Source of the DNA: Muribaculaceae bacterium
Lineage (GTDB): Bacteria; Bacteroidota; Bacteroidia; Bacteroidales; Muribaculaceae
Assembly (NCBI GenBank): GCA_029062725.1
Contig: JAIDPP010000381.1
Span: 1 to 7,188 of the forward strand
Reading direction: 5' to 3'
DNA: 7,188 bases
In this document: one piece after another, positions 1 to 6,941 of the stretch
Position numbering within the stretch: the first letter of the stretch is position 1
Layout: every line of letters begins with the position of its first letter
Translations under genes and position numbers: made by a program
Notes under the pieces: model-generated
Told to the model about the DNA's origin: nothing
Seen by the model: the letters and a program-made list of their open reading frames with translations, nothing else
Database searches by the model: none

Positions 1-2
1 AC

Positions 3-1349
3 CAGATTATGGATATGCTCGGCACATACGGCTCTTACGACATACAGTGGGGAAACCATGACGCACTATGGATGGGAGCCGCCGCCGGCAATGAGAGCTG
101 CATCGCAAATGTGCTCCGAATATCGCTGCGATACGACAATATGGCTACCATCGAGGAGGGATACGGAATAAATCTCGTGCCCCTCGCCACTTTCGCAATG
201 GAGACTTACGGCGATGACCCCTGCTGTCGCTTCGCTCCCAAACTTGACCCCGACGATCCGATTCCGAGTGAGAAATCCCTCAAACTTATGGCAAAGATGC
301 ACAAGGCGATAAGCGTGATACAGTTCAAGCTCGAAGGACAGCTCATCGACCGGCATCCCGAATGGAACATGGCCGATCGCAAACTCCTCGGAGCCATCGA
401 CCATGAGAAAGGAACCGTGACCGTGGAGGGACAGGAATATCCGCTCAACGACACATCTTTCCCTACCGTAGATCCTTCCGACCCCTATACCCTTACCCCA
501 GAGGAGAAGGAACTGATCGACAAGCTCCACCATTCTTTTATGATAAGTAACCGCCTTCAGAAACATGTCAGGTGTCTGCTGGCCAACGGCAGCCTCTACG
601 GAATCTATAATTCCAATCTTCTCTACCATGCCTCGATGCCCCTTAACGCCGACGGATCGCTGAAAGAAATCAAGGTCGGGGAGAAGAGGCTCAAGGGGCG
701 CGACCTTTACAACCATACCGATCTCCTTATGCGCGCCGCCTTCAACGACGACACTCCCACGGAGGAGCGGCTACAGGCAGTGGATTATTACTGGTATCTC
801 TGGTGCGGCCCCGACTCTATTCTCTTCGACAAATCAAAGATGGCTACCTTCGAGCGTTATTTCATCGACGACAAGGTGACCCATAAGGAGCATAAAGGGG
901 ACTATTACCGCCTGCGCGACAACGAGGAGGTCTGCGACATGATCCTCGACGCTTTCGGGGTGGAGGGTGAACACCGCCATATTATCAACGGGCATGTGCC
1001 GGTGAAGAGCGGCAGCGGCGAATCCCCTATAAAAGGGAACGGCAAGCTGATGGTGATCGACGGGGGATTCTCGAAGGCATACCACCACACCACCGGCATC
1101 GCGGGCTATACTCTTGTCTATCACAGCCGGGGGTTCCAGCTCGTACGCCATGAACCCTTCTCATCGGCCGAGGATGCAGTGACCTGCGCCACGGATATCG
1201 TAAGCACTACCCAGCTCGTGGAGCTCAGCCGTCACCGGATGCGAGTCCGCGACACCGACAAGGGGAAGATCCTCCAGGGGCAGATCAACGAGCTGACCGA
1301 GCTCCTTTACGCTTACCGCCACGGCATAATAAAGGAGAGGTTCAGATAA
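3..1349 (+). CDS. fbp: Fructose-1,6-bisphosphatase class III, 5'-truncated by window edge
   Basis: Gluconeogenic enzyme that hydrolyses fructose-1,6-bisphosphate to fructose-6-phosphate in the cytosol. This is the class III type found in Bacteroidota and Firmicutes, built on a calcineurin-like metallophosphoesterase core. The reading frame is open from base 3 and the true start lies upstream. About 448 residues are visible; family members have roughly 640-670, so about 200 N-terminal residues, including the first metal-binding motif, are missing. Visible catalytic features are GNHD at 51-62 (metallophosphatase Asn-His motif), a histidine in LLYHASMP (codon 627-629) and a histidine in INGHVPVK (codon 993-995). 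These are followed by a VIDGGFSKAYH stretch typical of the family. The internal ATG at position 9 lies just before GNHD and is not the start. The gene ends in TAA and faces the - strand stress cluster convergently, with no functional link evident. Identification is from recognised family motifs and is firm. Confidence 0.95.
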   Translation, partial: QIMDMLGTYGSYDIQWGNHDALWMGAAAGNESCIANVLRISLRYDNMATIEEGYGINLVPLATFAMETYGDDPCCRFAPKLDPDDPIPSEKSLKLMAKMHKAISVIQFKLEGQLIDRHPEWNMADRKLLGAIDHEKGTVTVEGQEYPLNDTSFPTVDPSDPYTLTPEEKELIDKLHHSFMISNRLQKHVRCLLANGSLYGIYNSNLLYHASMPLNADGSLKEIKVGEKRLKGRDLYNHTDLLMRAAFNDDTPTEERLQAVDYYWYLWCGPDSILFDKSKMATFERYFIDDKVTHKEHKGDYYRLRDNEEVCDMILDAFGVEGEHRHIINGHVPVKSGSGESPIKGNGKLMVIDGGFSKAYHHTTGIAGYTLVYHSRGFQLVRHEPFSSAEDAVTCATDIVSTTQLVELSRHRMRVRDTDKGKILQGQINELTELLYAYRHGIIKERFR

Positions 1350-1412
1350 TATCCCTCGCATAGATCTGCATCCGGGGAACAAACTCCTTTTTCGTCATGC
1401 TATCAGCAAAAA

Positions 1413-1455
1413 GGTGACGGTGTATAAAAATTTGAAATTTTGACACACCGTCACC
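1413..1455 (-). terminator. Long hairpin, probable intrinsic terminator of the - strand cluster
   Basis: A perfect 11-base inverted repeat, GGTGACGGTGT (1413-1423) and ACACCGTCACC (1445-1455), encloses a second perfect inverted repeat, AAAATTT-G-AAATTTT (1427-1441). Together they can form one long hairpin with a small internal loop. Read on the - strand, it begins 11 bases after the stop codon of the TerB-like gene and is followed directly by TTTTT (complement of 1408-1412). That is the layout of a rho-independent terminator. On the + strand no T tract follows, so termination of the convergent fbp gene here is less certain, although the stem could still act in both directions. The AT-rich inner half is unusual for a terminator; a protein-binding palindrome is an alternative. 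Confidence 0.72.
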
Positions 1456-1466
1456 ACTAATCTTCA

Positions 1467-2867
1467 TCATAGTGATTTCCATTTCCGATACATTTCCGAT
1501 TCATGCAGCGGGATAGGATCGGAACTGTCGAGCGAACGCACAAATATCAGTTCCGGCTCCACATGCACTGCATAGTTGTCGTTGGCGTCGCGCGTCACGG
1601 TATAGTCATCGGGATTATAGAGCCCCTGGAGGTTGCGCAGAGAGCGACGCAGACAAGCGATGATCGGGCGCCTTATCTCCGGAATGCTGAGGTCCGGGGC
1701 CGTTTCGCGGTCGCCTCCGAAGAGTTCGTAGATGGCTGCATACCTCTTACCGATACGCTGCATACGGCGATCGTAGCGAGCCGCTTCCTCCGGTGTGCGC
1801 GGACGATTGAAGTTCAACCCGTCGGCACCCTGACATAGAAGAAGGGCGTAGAGGGCGCGCTCCCGGCGGTGGAGTCCCTGAGCCTTGGAGTCGATGTCGG
1901 GAAAGAGTATCTCCTGCCGGTATGGGTCTATCACAATCTCGCTCCGGATATTATGGCGCACCAGCACGATGTCGAGAAGCTGCTTGTAGAAACCGTGGAA
2001 ATGAAACTGATTGTCGCGCTCCTCCGAAGAACTCACCACATAGATATCCGTGTTCAGCAGAGCCAGAAAGCGGTCGATGAATCCCTGAACAGTCGCTACG
2101 ATCCCCTCATCGACCTCTATCTTCAGATAATTGGCATATTGCACGCTGCCTACGAAACTGTTGCCTATCTTTATGAGTAGCGAGGGGTATGTGTTACGCA
2201 GCTCCGTAATGCCGCATTTGTTGCAGAGGAGATCCTTGCAGAAGATGCCGGTGTTCATCTTGAGCAGGGAGCGGTAGGTGGTGTCGAGCCCCGCATCGCT
2301 CATCGAAGGGGCGAGGAAGGAAAGGATCTCCTTGAAGAGCACGGGAGGGGTGTGGCGGTAATGGTCGATTATCCTGGGGATATAGAGGAAATGAAATCCC
2401 GCAAGCTGAAGCTCTTTATAGATAAGCCGGTAGTTACGCTCGATAGCTTCGTTGGTCGGGGCATCAAACTCATTTTCGATATAGAGCACTGTGGCCATAT
2501 CGACATTGAAGCTTGCCCGAGGAATCGAGATGGCCTCTACCTCGAATTCCGGCCGCGTGTCGAGCATCATCGTGAGCGAAGCCATCATCAGGGCTTCGGA
2601 ATGGGCGCAGAAACCGTCGCTGACCGTCACCGACCGGCAGTCGCCGAGGAGATCCTCGCGCAGTCCGGGGGTGTCGGAGCCGCATATCGTGCGCAGGGCG
2701 TCGGCGAAGGAGATGTCGCGCGCGCAGATCCGCACCTCGCGGTCGATGCCGTATTTGCCACAGACATTCGCCCAACACTCCATCTCTCCGGTATCAACGA
2801 TGCGGTCGGCCTTGATGAGATCGTCAAGAATACGCGCCACCGCTATTTTCTCTTTTCTGGTCGGCAT
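1467..2867 (-). CDS. TerB-like N-terminal domain protein with unassigned C-terminal regions
   Basis: A 466-residue protein, last gene of the - strand cluster, starting 28 bases after the kinase stop. Residues 1-110 look like a TerB-type helical domain: helix KIAVARILDDLIKAD is followed by an acidic DRIVDTGE turn (D21, D25, E28), and a second DG..AHSE motif (D84, G85, E91) comes later. Paired acidic motifs of this kind are the metal-binding signature of TerB. Classical TerB is only about 150 residues, so about 350 residues are extra. A short cysteine cluster (C210, C215, C218) could bind metal. Residues about 330-466 begin with a helical HRRERALYALLL segment, followed by charged helices and a beta-like end. 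They resemble a C-terminal module I have seen in Bacteroidales hypothetical proteins, but I cannot name it. No signal peptide or membrane helix is seen, so it is probably cytosolic. Its position suggests a partner, target or output of the kinase/phosphatase pair; that role is inference. The ATG at 2867 is the first in frame that keeps the whole TerB helix. No Shine-Dalgarno sequence is evident. Confidence 0.72.
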   Translation of the reverse strand: MPTRKEKIAVARILDDLIKADRIVDTGEMECWANVCGKYGIDREVRICARDISFADALRTICGSDTPGLREDLLGDCRSVTVSDGFCAHSEALMMASLTMMLDTRPEFEVEAISIPRASFNVDMATVLYIENEFDAPTNEAIERNYRLIYKELQLAGFHFLYIPRIIDHYRHTPPVLFKEILSFLAPSMSDAGLDTTYRSLLKMNTGIFCKDLLCNKCGITELRNTYPSLLIKIGNSFVGSVQYANYLKIEVDEGIVATVQGFIDRFLALLNTDIYVVSSSEERDNQFHFHGFYKQLLDIVLVRHNIRSEIVIDPYRQEILFPDIDSKAQGLHRRERALYALLLCQGADGLNFNRPRTPEEAARYDRRMQRIGKRYAAIYELFGGDRETAPDLSIPEIRRPIIACLRRSLRNLQGLYNPDDYTVTRDANDNYAVHVEPELIFVRSLDSSDPIPLHESEMYRKWKSL

Positions 2868-2895
2868 TGTTTCGGGCTTTTAAATGGGTTGAAGT

Positions 2896-4377
2896 TTAGT
2901 TTTTTACAAGCTGCACCACAATAAGACGCCCGCCGTCTTCGCTACTCAGGAGAATTTTGCGGCCTTCGGTAAGCTCGACGAAATCACCTGCCTTTATCTG
3001 ACGCTTCGGCTGCTCGGTGACATCCCACATATCCGGAAGGCGACGGTTGATGAGAATCCATTTTCCGTTGTGGAAGTGGAAGTCTCCCACCGGTTTCTTA
3101 TCCTCCGGACGGGTGCGTTCGTTGGGGGTGACGAAACGGTTCACGTGCCACATATAAAGCGACTGCTTGTCATATACCATCAGACGGTAGTTCTCGGGTA
3201 GGAATTTCCCTTTGGCCGGAGAATAATAGAGATTAAGCACCGGCAGTTGGCCGTGGTATTCAGTGCCGCAGAAGGGGCATTTGGGCTTTGTCGTATTGTC
3301 GAACACGAACCAATGCGCCTCACACGCCGGATTCTGGCAGGGTTGCATGAGGTCAGTAGTCTTCACCAGTGCGTTTTCCCATTCGTCGGCCGTCGGCCGT
3401 TTGGAGGGGTCGTGCAGCCCGTCGATAAAGGCCCGTTCGAACAGCTCTTTCAGGTAAGGACCGCACATCGTATAGGGGCGTTTCTCCACATCCCCCTGCG
3501 GTAGTTCGGAGGGTGCCATGTTCTTTGTCTTGGGACGGTTGCTCTTATCCTTGGGATGCTCCACGAAAAGGGCTTTCTCTCCCATCGAGAGCTCTTCATC
3601 GCGGGCGGCGTCAAGATCATTCACCTTACCTCCGCGCAACGGATGGCGGTTGAGGAGATACATATAGATGAGCACCGCAAGGGCGTGGCGGTCGGTCTGG
3701 ATGCTTGGGAGTTTCTTGCCCGGATCGCCCAGTTTCAGGGATCGCGTCTGGAGCACTTCCGGAGCGATGAAATCGGGAGTGCCGACCACATCGGGGGGAT
3801 ATTTCCCGGGCACGACGAGACCGTCGCAGTCTATCACGGCGGCGCGTCCGCTCTCCGGATCTACAAGCACATTCTTGTAGGAGAGGTCGGAATGGGCAAG
3901 ACCGGCGGCATGAAGGCGGCGCACGGCGCGCGCTATCTGGAGACACATGTGGTAATGCGTGAGCCACGTCCCTTTCTGTTCCGGCTTGAGAAATTTATTG
4001 CGCAGTTTGGCCGAAGCAAACCATTTCCCCTCCTTCTCCTTTCCCTTGAACATGCCGTCCTTGAAAAAGAAGTGCTTCTGATAGGCGGGGCAGACGATTC
4101 CCAACTTGCCGTTCCATTCCACGAGTTTGGTGGGCCAGCAGAAAAGGTTTTCCCAATAGCCGCCTCCCACCTGACCGAAAATCTTGTCGCGGTAGGTGCC
4201 CACGATATTCTGGAGCCTGTCCTTGGCGTTGGCGTCCTGAGGCTGGCGGAAGAAACCGACCACGTATGATTTATCAGGCGAGAAATAGACATCCTTCATC
4301 GCGCCGCTGCCGATGATCTCATCTACAAACTCCACATCGGAGCCGTCGGTAGCCTTTAGTCTGATAGTCTTTGCCAT
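2896..4377 (-). CDS. TerY-P-type protein kinase with zinc ribbon and beta-rich C-terminus
   Basis: A 493-residue cytosolic protein kinase of the serine/threonine superfamily, expected to phosphorylate a partner using ATP. The kinase domain spans about 15-340. It has a glycine-rich loop GSGAMKDVY (23-31), catalytic loop HSDLSYKN (162-169) with base D164 and N169, and metal-binding IDCDG (182-186, D183) replacing DFG. It also has GTPDFIAPE (199-207), the alpha-F aspartate in QTDRHALAV (D229), and the late arginine in SKRPT (R327). The beta-3 lysine is absent: the aligned stretch is YVVGFFR (38-44), and K28 in the loop may replace it. The usual HRDLK lysine is S166. A C4 zinc ribbon follows (C347, C352, C367, C370). 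Residues about 379-493 form a tail of alternating beta strands that may be FHA-like, though this is only pattern-based. The HSDLSYKN, DCDG and GTPDFIAPE wording matches kinases of the TerY-P triad as I know them. The gene starts 11 bases after the phosphatase stop, without a visible Shine-Dalgarno sequence. Confidence 0.9.
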   Translation of the reverse strand: MAKTIRLKATDGSDVEFVDEIIGSGAMKDVYFSPDKSYVVGFFRQPQDANAKDRLQNIVGTYRDKIFGQVGGGYWENLFCWPTKLVEWNGKLGIVCPAYQKHFFFKDGMFKGKEKEGKWFASAKLRNKFLKPEQKGTWLTHYHMCLQIARAVRRLHAAGLAHSDLSYKNVLVDPESGRAAVIDCDGLVVPGKYPPDVVGTPDFIAPEVLQTRSLKLGDPGKKLPSIQTDRHALAVLIYMYLLNRHPLRGGKVNDLDAARDEELSMGEKALFVEHPKDKSNRPKTKNMAPSELPQGDVEKRPYTMCGPYLKELFERAFIDGLHDPSKRPTADEWENALVKTTDLMQPCQNPACEAHWFVFDNTTKPKCPFCGTEYHGQLPVLNLYYSPAKGKFLPENYRLMVYDKQSLYMWHVNRFVTPNERTRPEDKKPVGDFHFHNGKWILINRRLPDMWDVTEQPKRQIKAGDFVELTEGRKILLSSEDGGRLIVVQLVKN

Positions 4378-4388
4378 AATCGTAATTG

Positions 4389-5837
4389 TCAGTAAAGGAT
4401 TGCTATTGTGCGGTCGTCATGGTTTCCGGGACTCCAGAAACCGAGCCACCGCAGGAGCTGTTGCTGGGCCTCCTCATTGTTGTCGGAGAGATCCACGCCC
4501 CCTATCTCATCTTCGGGAAATCCGGAGCGCAGACGTGAATAGAATTCCTCCCATTTCCCGTAGTCATTAAGGTTGCGGTCGGTCTCGAACATCGGGTCGG
4601 AGACGCCGTCGGTCATAAGGAAGAGGGCTGTGAAATCAGGCACGATAGCCATCCTGAGGCGTTTGGCCACTATATCGGGATCGCGGAAAATCTCGGGCAT
4701 TGTCAGGAAGCGGGTCTGCCCCGAGAATTCTCCCTCATCGGGAGTGCCGAGGAGCTTGGCCGTCTTATTTTCGGCATCGAAGAGACACATAGCGCCGTCG
4801 CCGACCCAAAAGGAGGCTATAAACCATCCGAACTCATATTTCTTGCATACGGCAAACATGAGGGTGGTGGAGAAATCCTTCAGGCGAGCCCCTTCATTGG
4901 CTTCGGCCACCTTCTTCACCGCCTCATGCGCCTTGAGAGCGCCGTTGTAGATGATATCGATTACATGGCGAGTCACTTCAGTGCGTTTCTCTTTGTTATT
5001 CCTGTCGGCCTCATATTCGCGTATCGCTTTCTCGAAGGCGGGATTGTCGAGCAGCAGCCCTTTGCAATGACGTATCACGGCCTCGCAGGCCGCTTCCGAC
5101 CCTTTACGGGAATATTTCGCCGATCCGGCTCCGTCGGCCACCGCCATGATATACCAGTCTGATCGGTCGCAATGGAAGAGCGAGAAGTGGTCATCACGTG
5201 CCTTCCCCTCCTGGGCATGGCTGCGGCCACGCAGGCTGGCGGCCACGATATCCTTCTTCGTCACGCAGTCAGTCTCCCCATCGACTTTGATATAGGCCGT
5301 ATCGGTATCCTTTTTATAGTAGGGGATATCTTCGCTTGTCGGTATATCTTTCCAGAGGTCGCGTGGATTGGGATTGAAAGCGATCGGCACGGGAATTTCG
5401 GAAGCAGGCTCCCCATCCACCGTATTGAAGCGGAGACGCAGGGTATAGTCGCCGGTCTTGAGCGGTTTCCCCGAGAGCGAAAAATTTCCCTCAGGCTCCT
5501 CGGCGAGAGTCAGGCCTAACTCCTCGGCGCCCTCAATCGAGATATCCGATATGCGGTCGGAAGGCAGTTGGAATATGGTCTTGTAATCCTTTTTCACCGT
5601 GCCGTTAGGAAAACGGATTCCGAGCTGCCGGATCTCGTTTTCTATCATTATGCGTTGGTTCATGCGTCCTTCTTTGAAGTTGGTCCATAATGAGGCGACC
5701 GTCCAGTTGAGGAAGGCCTCTTTATCTTTATCGGGAACCCCTGCCCTCTCGATGGCATCGTTGATCTCGGCAGCAGCTCTCATACGTGCAGCTGCCGAGG
5801 CGAGACGGCGGGAGTCGAGTCTTTGTTGTCTCTCCAT
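4389..5837 (-). CDS. PP2C-family protein phosphatase with N-terminal Ig-like region
   Basis: A 482-residue metal-dependent Ser/Thr phosphatase, expected to reverse phosphorylation by the neighbouring kinase. The PP2C domain covers about 197-482. Its motifs in order are SLRGRSHAQEGKARDD (201-216), VADGAGS (233-239), STTLM (323-327), VGDGAM (345-350), LMTDGVSDPM (407-416) and HDDRTIAIL (473-481). D235, D410 and D475 are the expected metal ligands, so the enzyme looks catalytically intact. The first ~195 residues are extra compared with a simple PP2C of about 250-280 residues. Residues 1-70 are charged and helical. Residues about 86-156 read as an Ig-like beta domain (GLTLAEEPEGNFSLSGKPLKTGDYTLRL region), resembling the 'putative Ig' repeats of bacterial surface proteins, yet no signal peptide precedes it. 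The ATG is 6 bases after the vWA gene stop, which favours this start over an internal Met at residue 19 and suggests translational coupling. Family assignment is firm; the Ig-like call is moderate. Confidence 0.93.
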   Translation of the reverse strand: MERQQRLDSRRLASAAARMRAAAEINDAIERAGVPDKDKEAFLNWTVASLWTNFKEGRMNQRIMIENEIRQLGIRFPNGTVKKDYKTIFQLPSDRISDISIEGAEELGLTLAEEPEGNFSLSGKPLKTGDYTLRLRFNTVDGEPASEIPVPIAFNPNPRDLWKDIPTSEDIPYYKKDTDTAYIKVDGETDCVTKKDIVAASLRGRSHAQEGKARDDHFSLFHCDRSDWYIMAVADGAGSAKYSRKGSEAACEAVIRHCKGLLLDNPAFEKAIREYEADRNNKEKRTEVTRHVIDIIYNGALKAHEAVKKVAEANEGARLKDFSTTLMFAVCKKYEFGWFIASFWVGDGAMCLFDAENKTAKLLGTPDEGEFSGQTRFLTMPEIFRDPDIVAKRLRMAIVPDFTALFLMTDGVSDPMFETDRNLNDYGKWEEFYSRLRSGFPEDEIGGVDLSDNNEEAQQQLLRWLGFWSPGNHDDRTIAILY

Positions 5838-5843
5838 AATAGA

Positions 5844-6887
5844 TTATCCTAAACCTCTTGTAATATTCATTCCGCCGGGTCCGGCCTGACCGAGAGTTCC
5901 CTCAAGGCCGCACCAGGGACAGGTGTTTGTCTGGCTTTCTCCCACACAGAAGAGTCCTCCACATTCGCAGACCACGGCCCCTATCTGATTGCCACAGCAG
6001 GGACAGGTAGGCACTCCGGTAAGTGATGTGGTGTTGATTCCGACATTTTCCCCGGCCGAGAGCTCGGCATAGCTATTCTTGTCGATGGGGTAGGCTCCCA
6101 CAAGACGGAATCCTGACGATCCATATATACGCCCTCCGTCATAACCCGACCCCTGACGGGCGTATTTTATGAGATAGTCCTGACGGGTGTTCTGGCAGCG
6201 GCCGTGGAGCACGGCGAAATTCTCGTCCACGTTGTCCCGACATGCCGAGGGATCCACTTTCTCAAGGTTGATGCCTTCGGTCGGAGCCAGTTTCACACCG
6301 TCGGTATTCTCTTCACTTACCGACATGCTGGAGGTCTTTATGGAGGCCGTGACCCATTTGAAGAACTGGCAGAAGGATTCCTGGTCGGTATCCTTGAGAA
6401 GGAGGATGTCATTGGTGATCTGGGCGAGAGTCAGGACATTGACGCTGTCGCCGATCGAAATGGCCACCAATGAGCAGTGGCGGCGGTAGCGATCGTTCCA
6501 GCGGCGGAAAGCGGCCGCGTAGTTATCGGTAGGATTGCCGTCGGTGAAGAGGAAAATAATCGGTTTCCAGTCGCCTTTCTCCTCCATAGTGGTTTTCCGG
6601 ACGTTACGGTCGATATCGTCCATAAGACATTCCATTCCTTTGCCGAGGGCCGTTCCGCCTCCTACAGGGAATACTGGCGGATAGAATTTATAGAGTTCGG
6701 TGAGTGGTGAGAGGACTTTCGCCTTACCGGCGAAGACAATGATGGAAACAAAGACGGTTTCCAGAGCGTAGGGATCGACGCGGAGGTTCTGGATGATGGT
6801 CCTCATTCCGGCCTGAACCTCCTCGATCGGAGTTCCGATCATTGATTCAGAGACATCCACAAGGAAGTAAATCGGTAGTCTGCGCAT
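5844..6887 (-). CDS. TerY-like von Willebrand factor A protein with TerY-C metal-binding domain
   Basis: A 347-residue cytosolic vWA protein and the defining member of the TerY-P triad; it probably acts as a metal-dependent scaffold for the kinase and phosphatase. The vWA domain covers about 4-185 with a complete MIDAS: DVSES (D11, S13, S15), the threonine in GGGTALG (T79), and FTDG (D116). A linker region of about 220-285 contains VLHGRCQNTRQDYLIKY, a segment I associate with TerY-C proteins. It is followed by a cysteine-rich module, CPCCG (295-299), C-E-C-G-G-LFC (C307, C309, C314) and CPWCG (323-327), which fits the TerY-C metal-binding domain. The last 17 residues are glycine-rich. The ATG at 6887 gives MRRLPIYFLVDVSES, the usual short lead into the MIDAS strand, so the start is well supported. 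The stop is 6 bases before the phosphatase start; an AGGA overlapping it is a weak possible ribosome site. I leave the symbol empty because terY usually denotes the plasmid ter-operon gene. Confidence 0.92.
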   Translation of the reverse strand: MRRLPIYFLVDVSESMIGTPIEEVQAGMRTIIQNLRVDPYALETVFVSIIVFAGKAKVLSPLTELYKFYPPVFPVGGGTALGKGMECLMDDIDRNVRKTTMEEKGDWKPIIFLFTDGNPTDNYAAAFRRWNDRYRRHCSLVAISIGDSVNVLTLAQITNDILLLKDTDQESFCQFFKWVTASIKTSSMSVSEENTDGVKLAPTEGINLEKVDPSACRDNVDENFAVLHGRCQNTRQDYLIKYARQGSGYDGGRIYGSSGFRLVGAYPIDKNSYAELSAGENVGINTTSLTGVPTCPCCGNQIGAVVCECGGLFCVGESQTNTCPWCGLEGTLGQAGPGGMNITRGLG

Positions 6888-6941
6888 AGTGCTGGGAGTA
6901 TTGGTGGTTTATAGGATTGTGTATGTTGGAGAGGAAAGTGC
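6888..6941 (-). other. Short intergenic gap upstream of the TerY-like gene
   Basis: These 54 bases separate the AIM24 stop from the vWA start and form the widest gap inside the - strand cluster. On the - strand they contain TATAAACC but no TAnnTTTG box with a suitably spaced TTG element, no hairpin with a T tract and no clear Shine-Dalgarno sequence. Read-through from the AIM24 gene is the simplest interpretation. An internal promoter cannot be excluded by eye. Confidence 0.4.

Noticed and set aside
66..716. Open frame of 216 codons on the - strand antisense to the fructose-1,6-bisphosphatase gene
   Set aside because: The + strand frame carries the metallophosphatase motifs. The antisense translation has no family resemblance and no independent gene signals.
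1380..1466. Possible small RNA or regulatory RNA in the convergent gap
   Set aside because: Apart from the hairpin with its T tract, I see no promoter or second structure. The terminator explanation is sufficient.
2868..2895. Possible promoter for the TerB-like gene in the gap after the kinase gene
   Set aside because: Only 28 bases, AT-rich, without a TAnnTTTG-type box at a usable distance; read-through from the kinase gene is simpler.
2352..2924. Open frame of 190 codons on the + strand across the TerB-like gene start and the kinase end
   Set aside because: It overlaps two supported - strand genes, and its translation shows no recognisable motif; treated as a shadow frame.
3556..4269. Long open frame of 237 codons on the + strand, antisense to the kinase gene
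   Set aside because: It lies wholly within the kinase gene, whose protein has clear kinase motifs. The antisense translation shows no recognisable domain, and long antisense frames are common in moderately GC-rich coding DNA.
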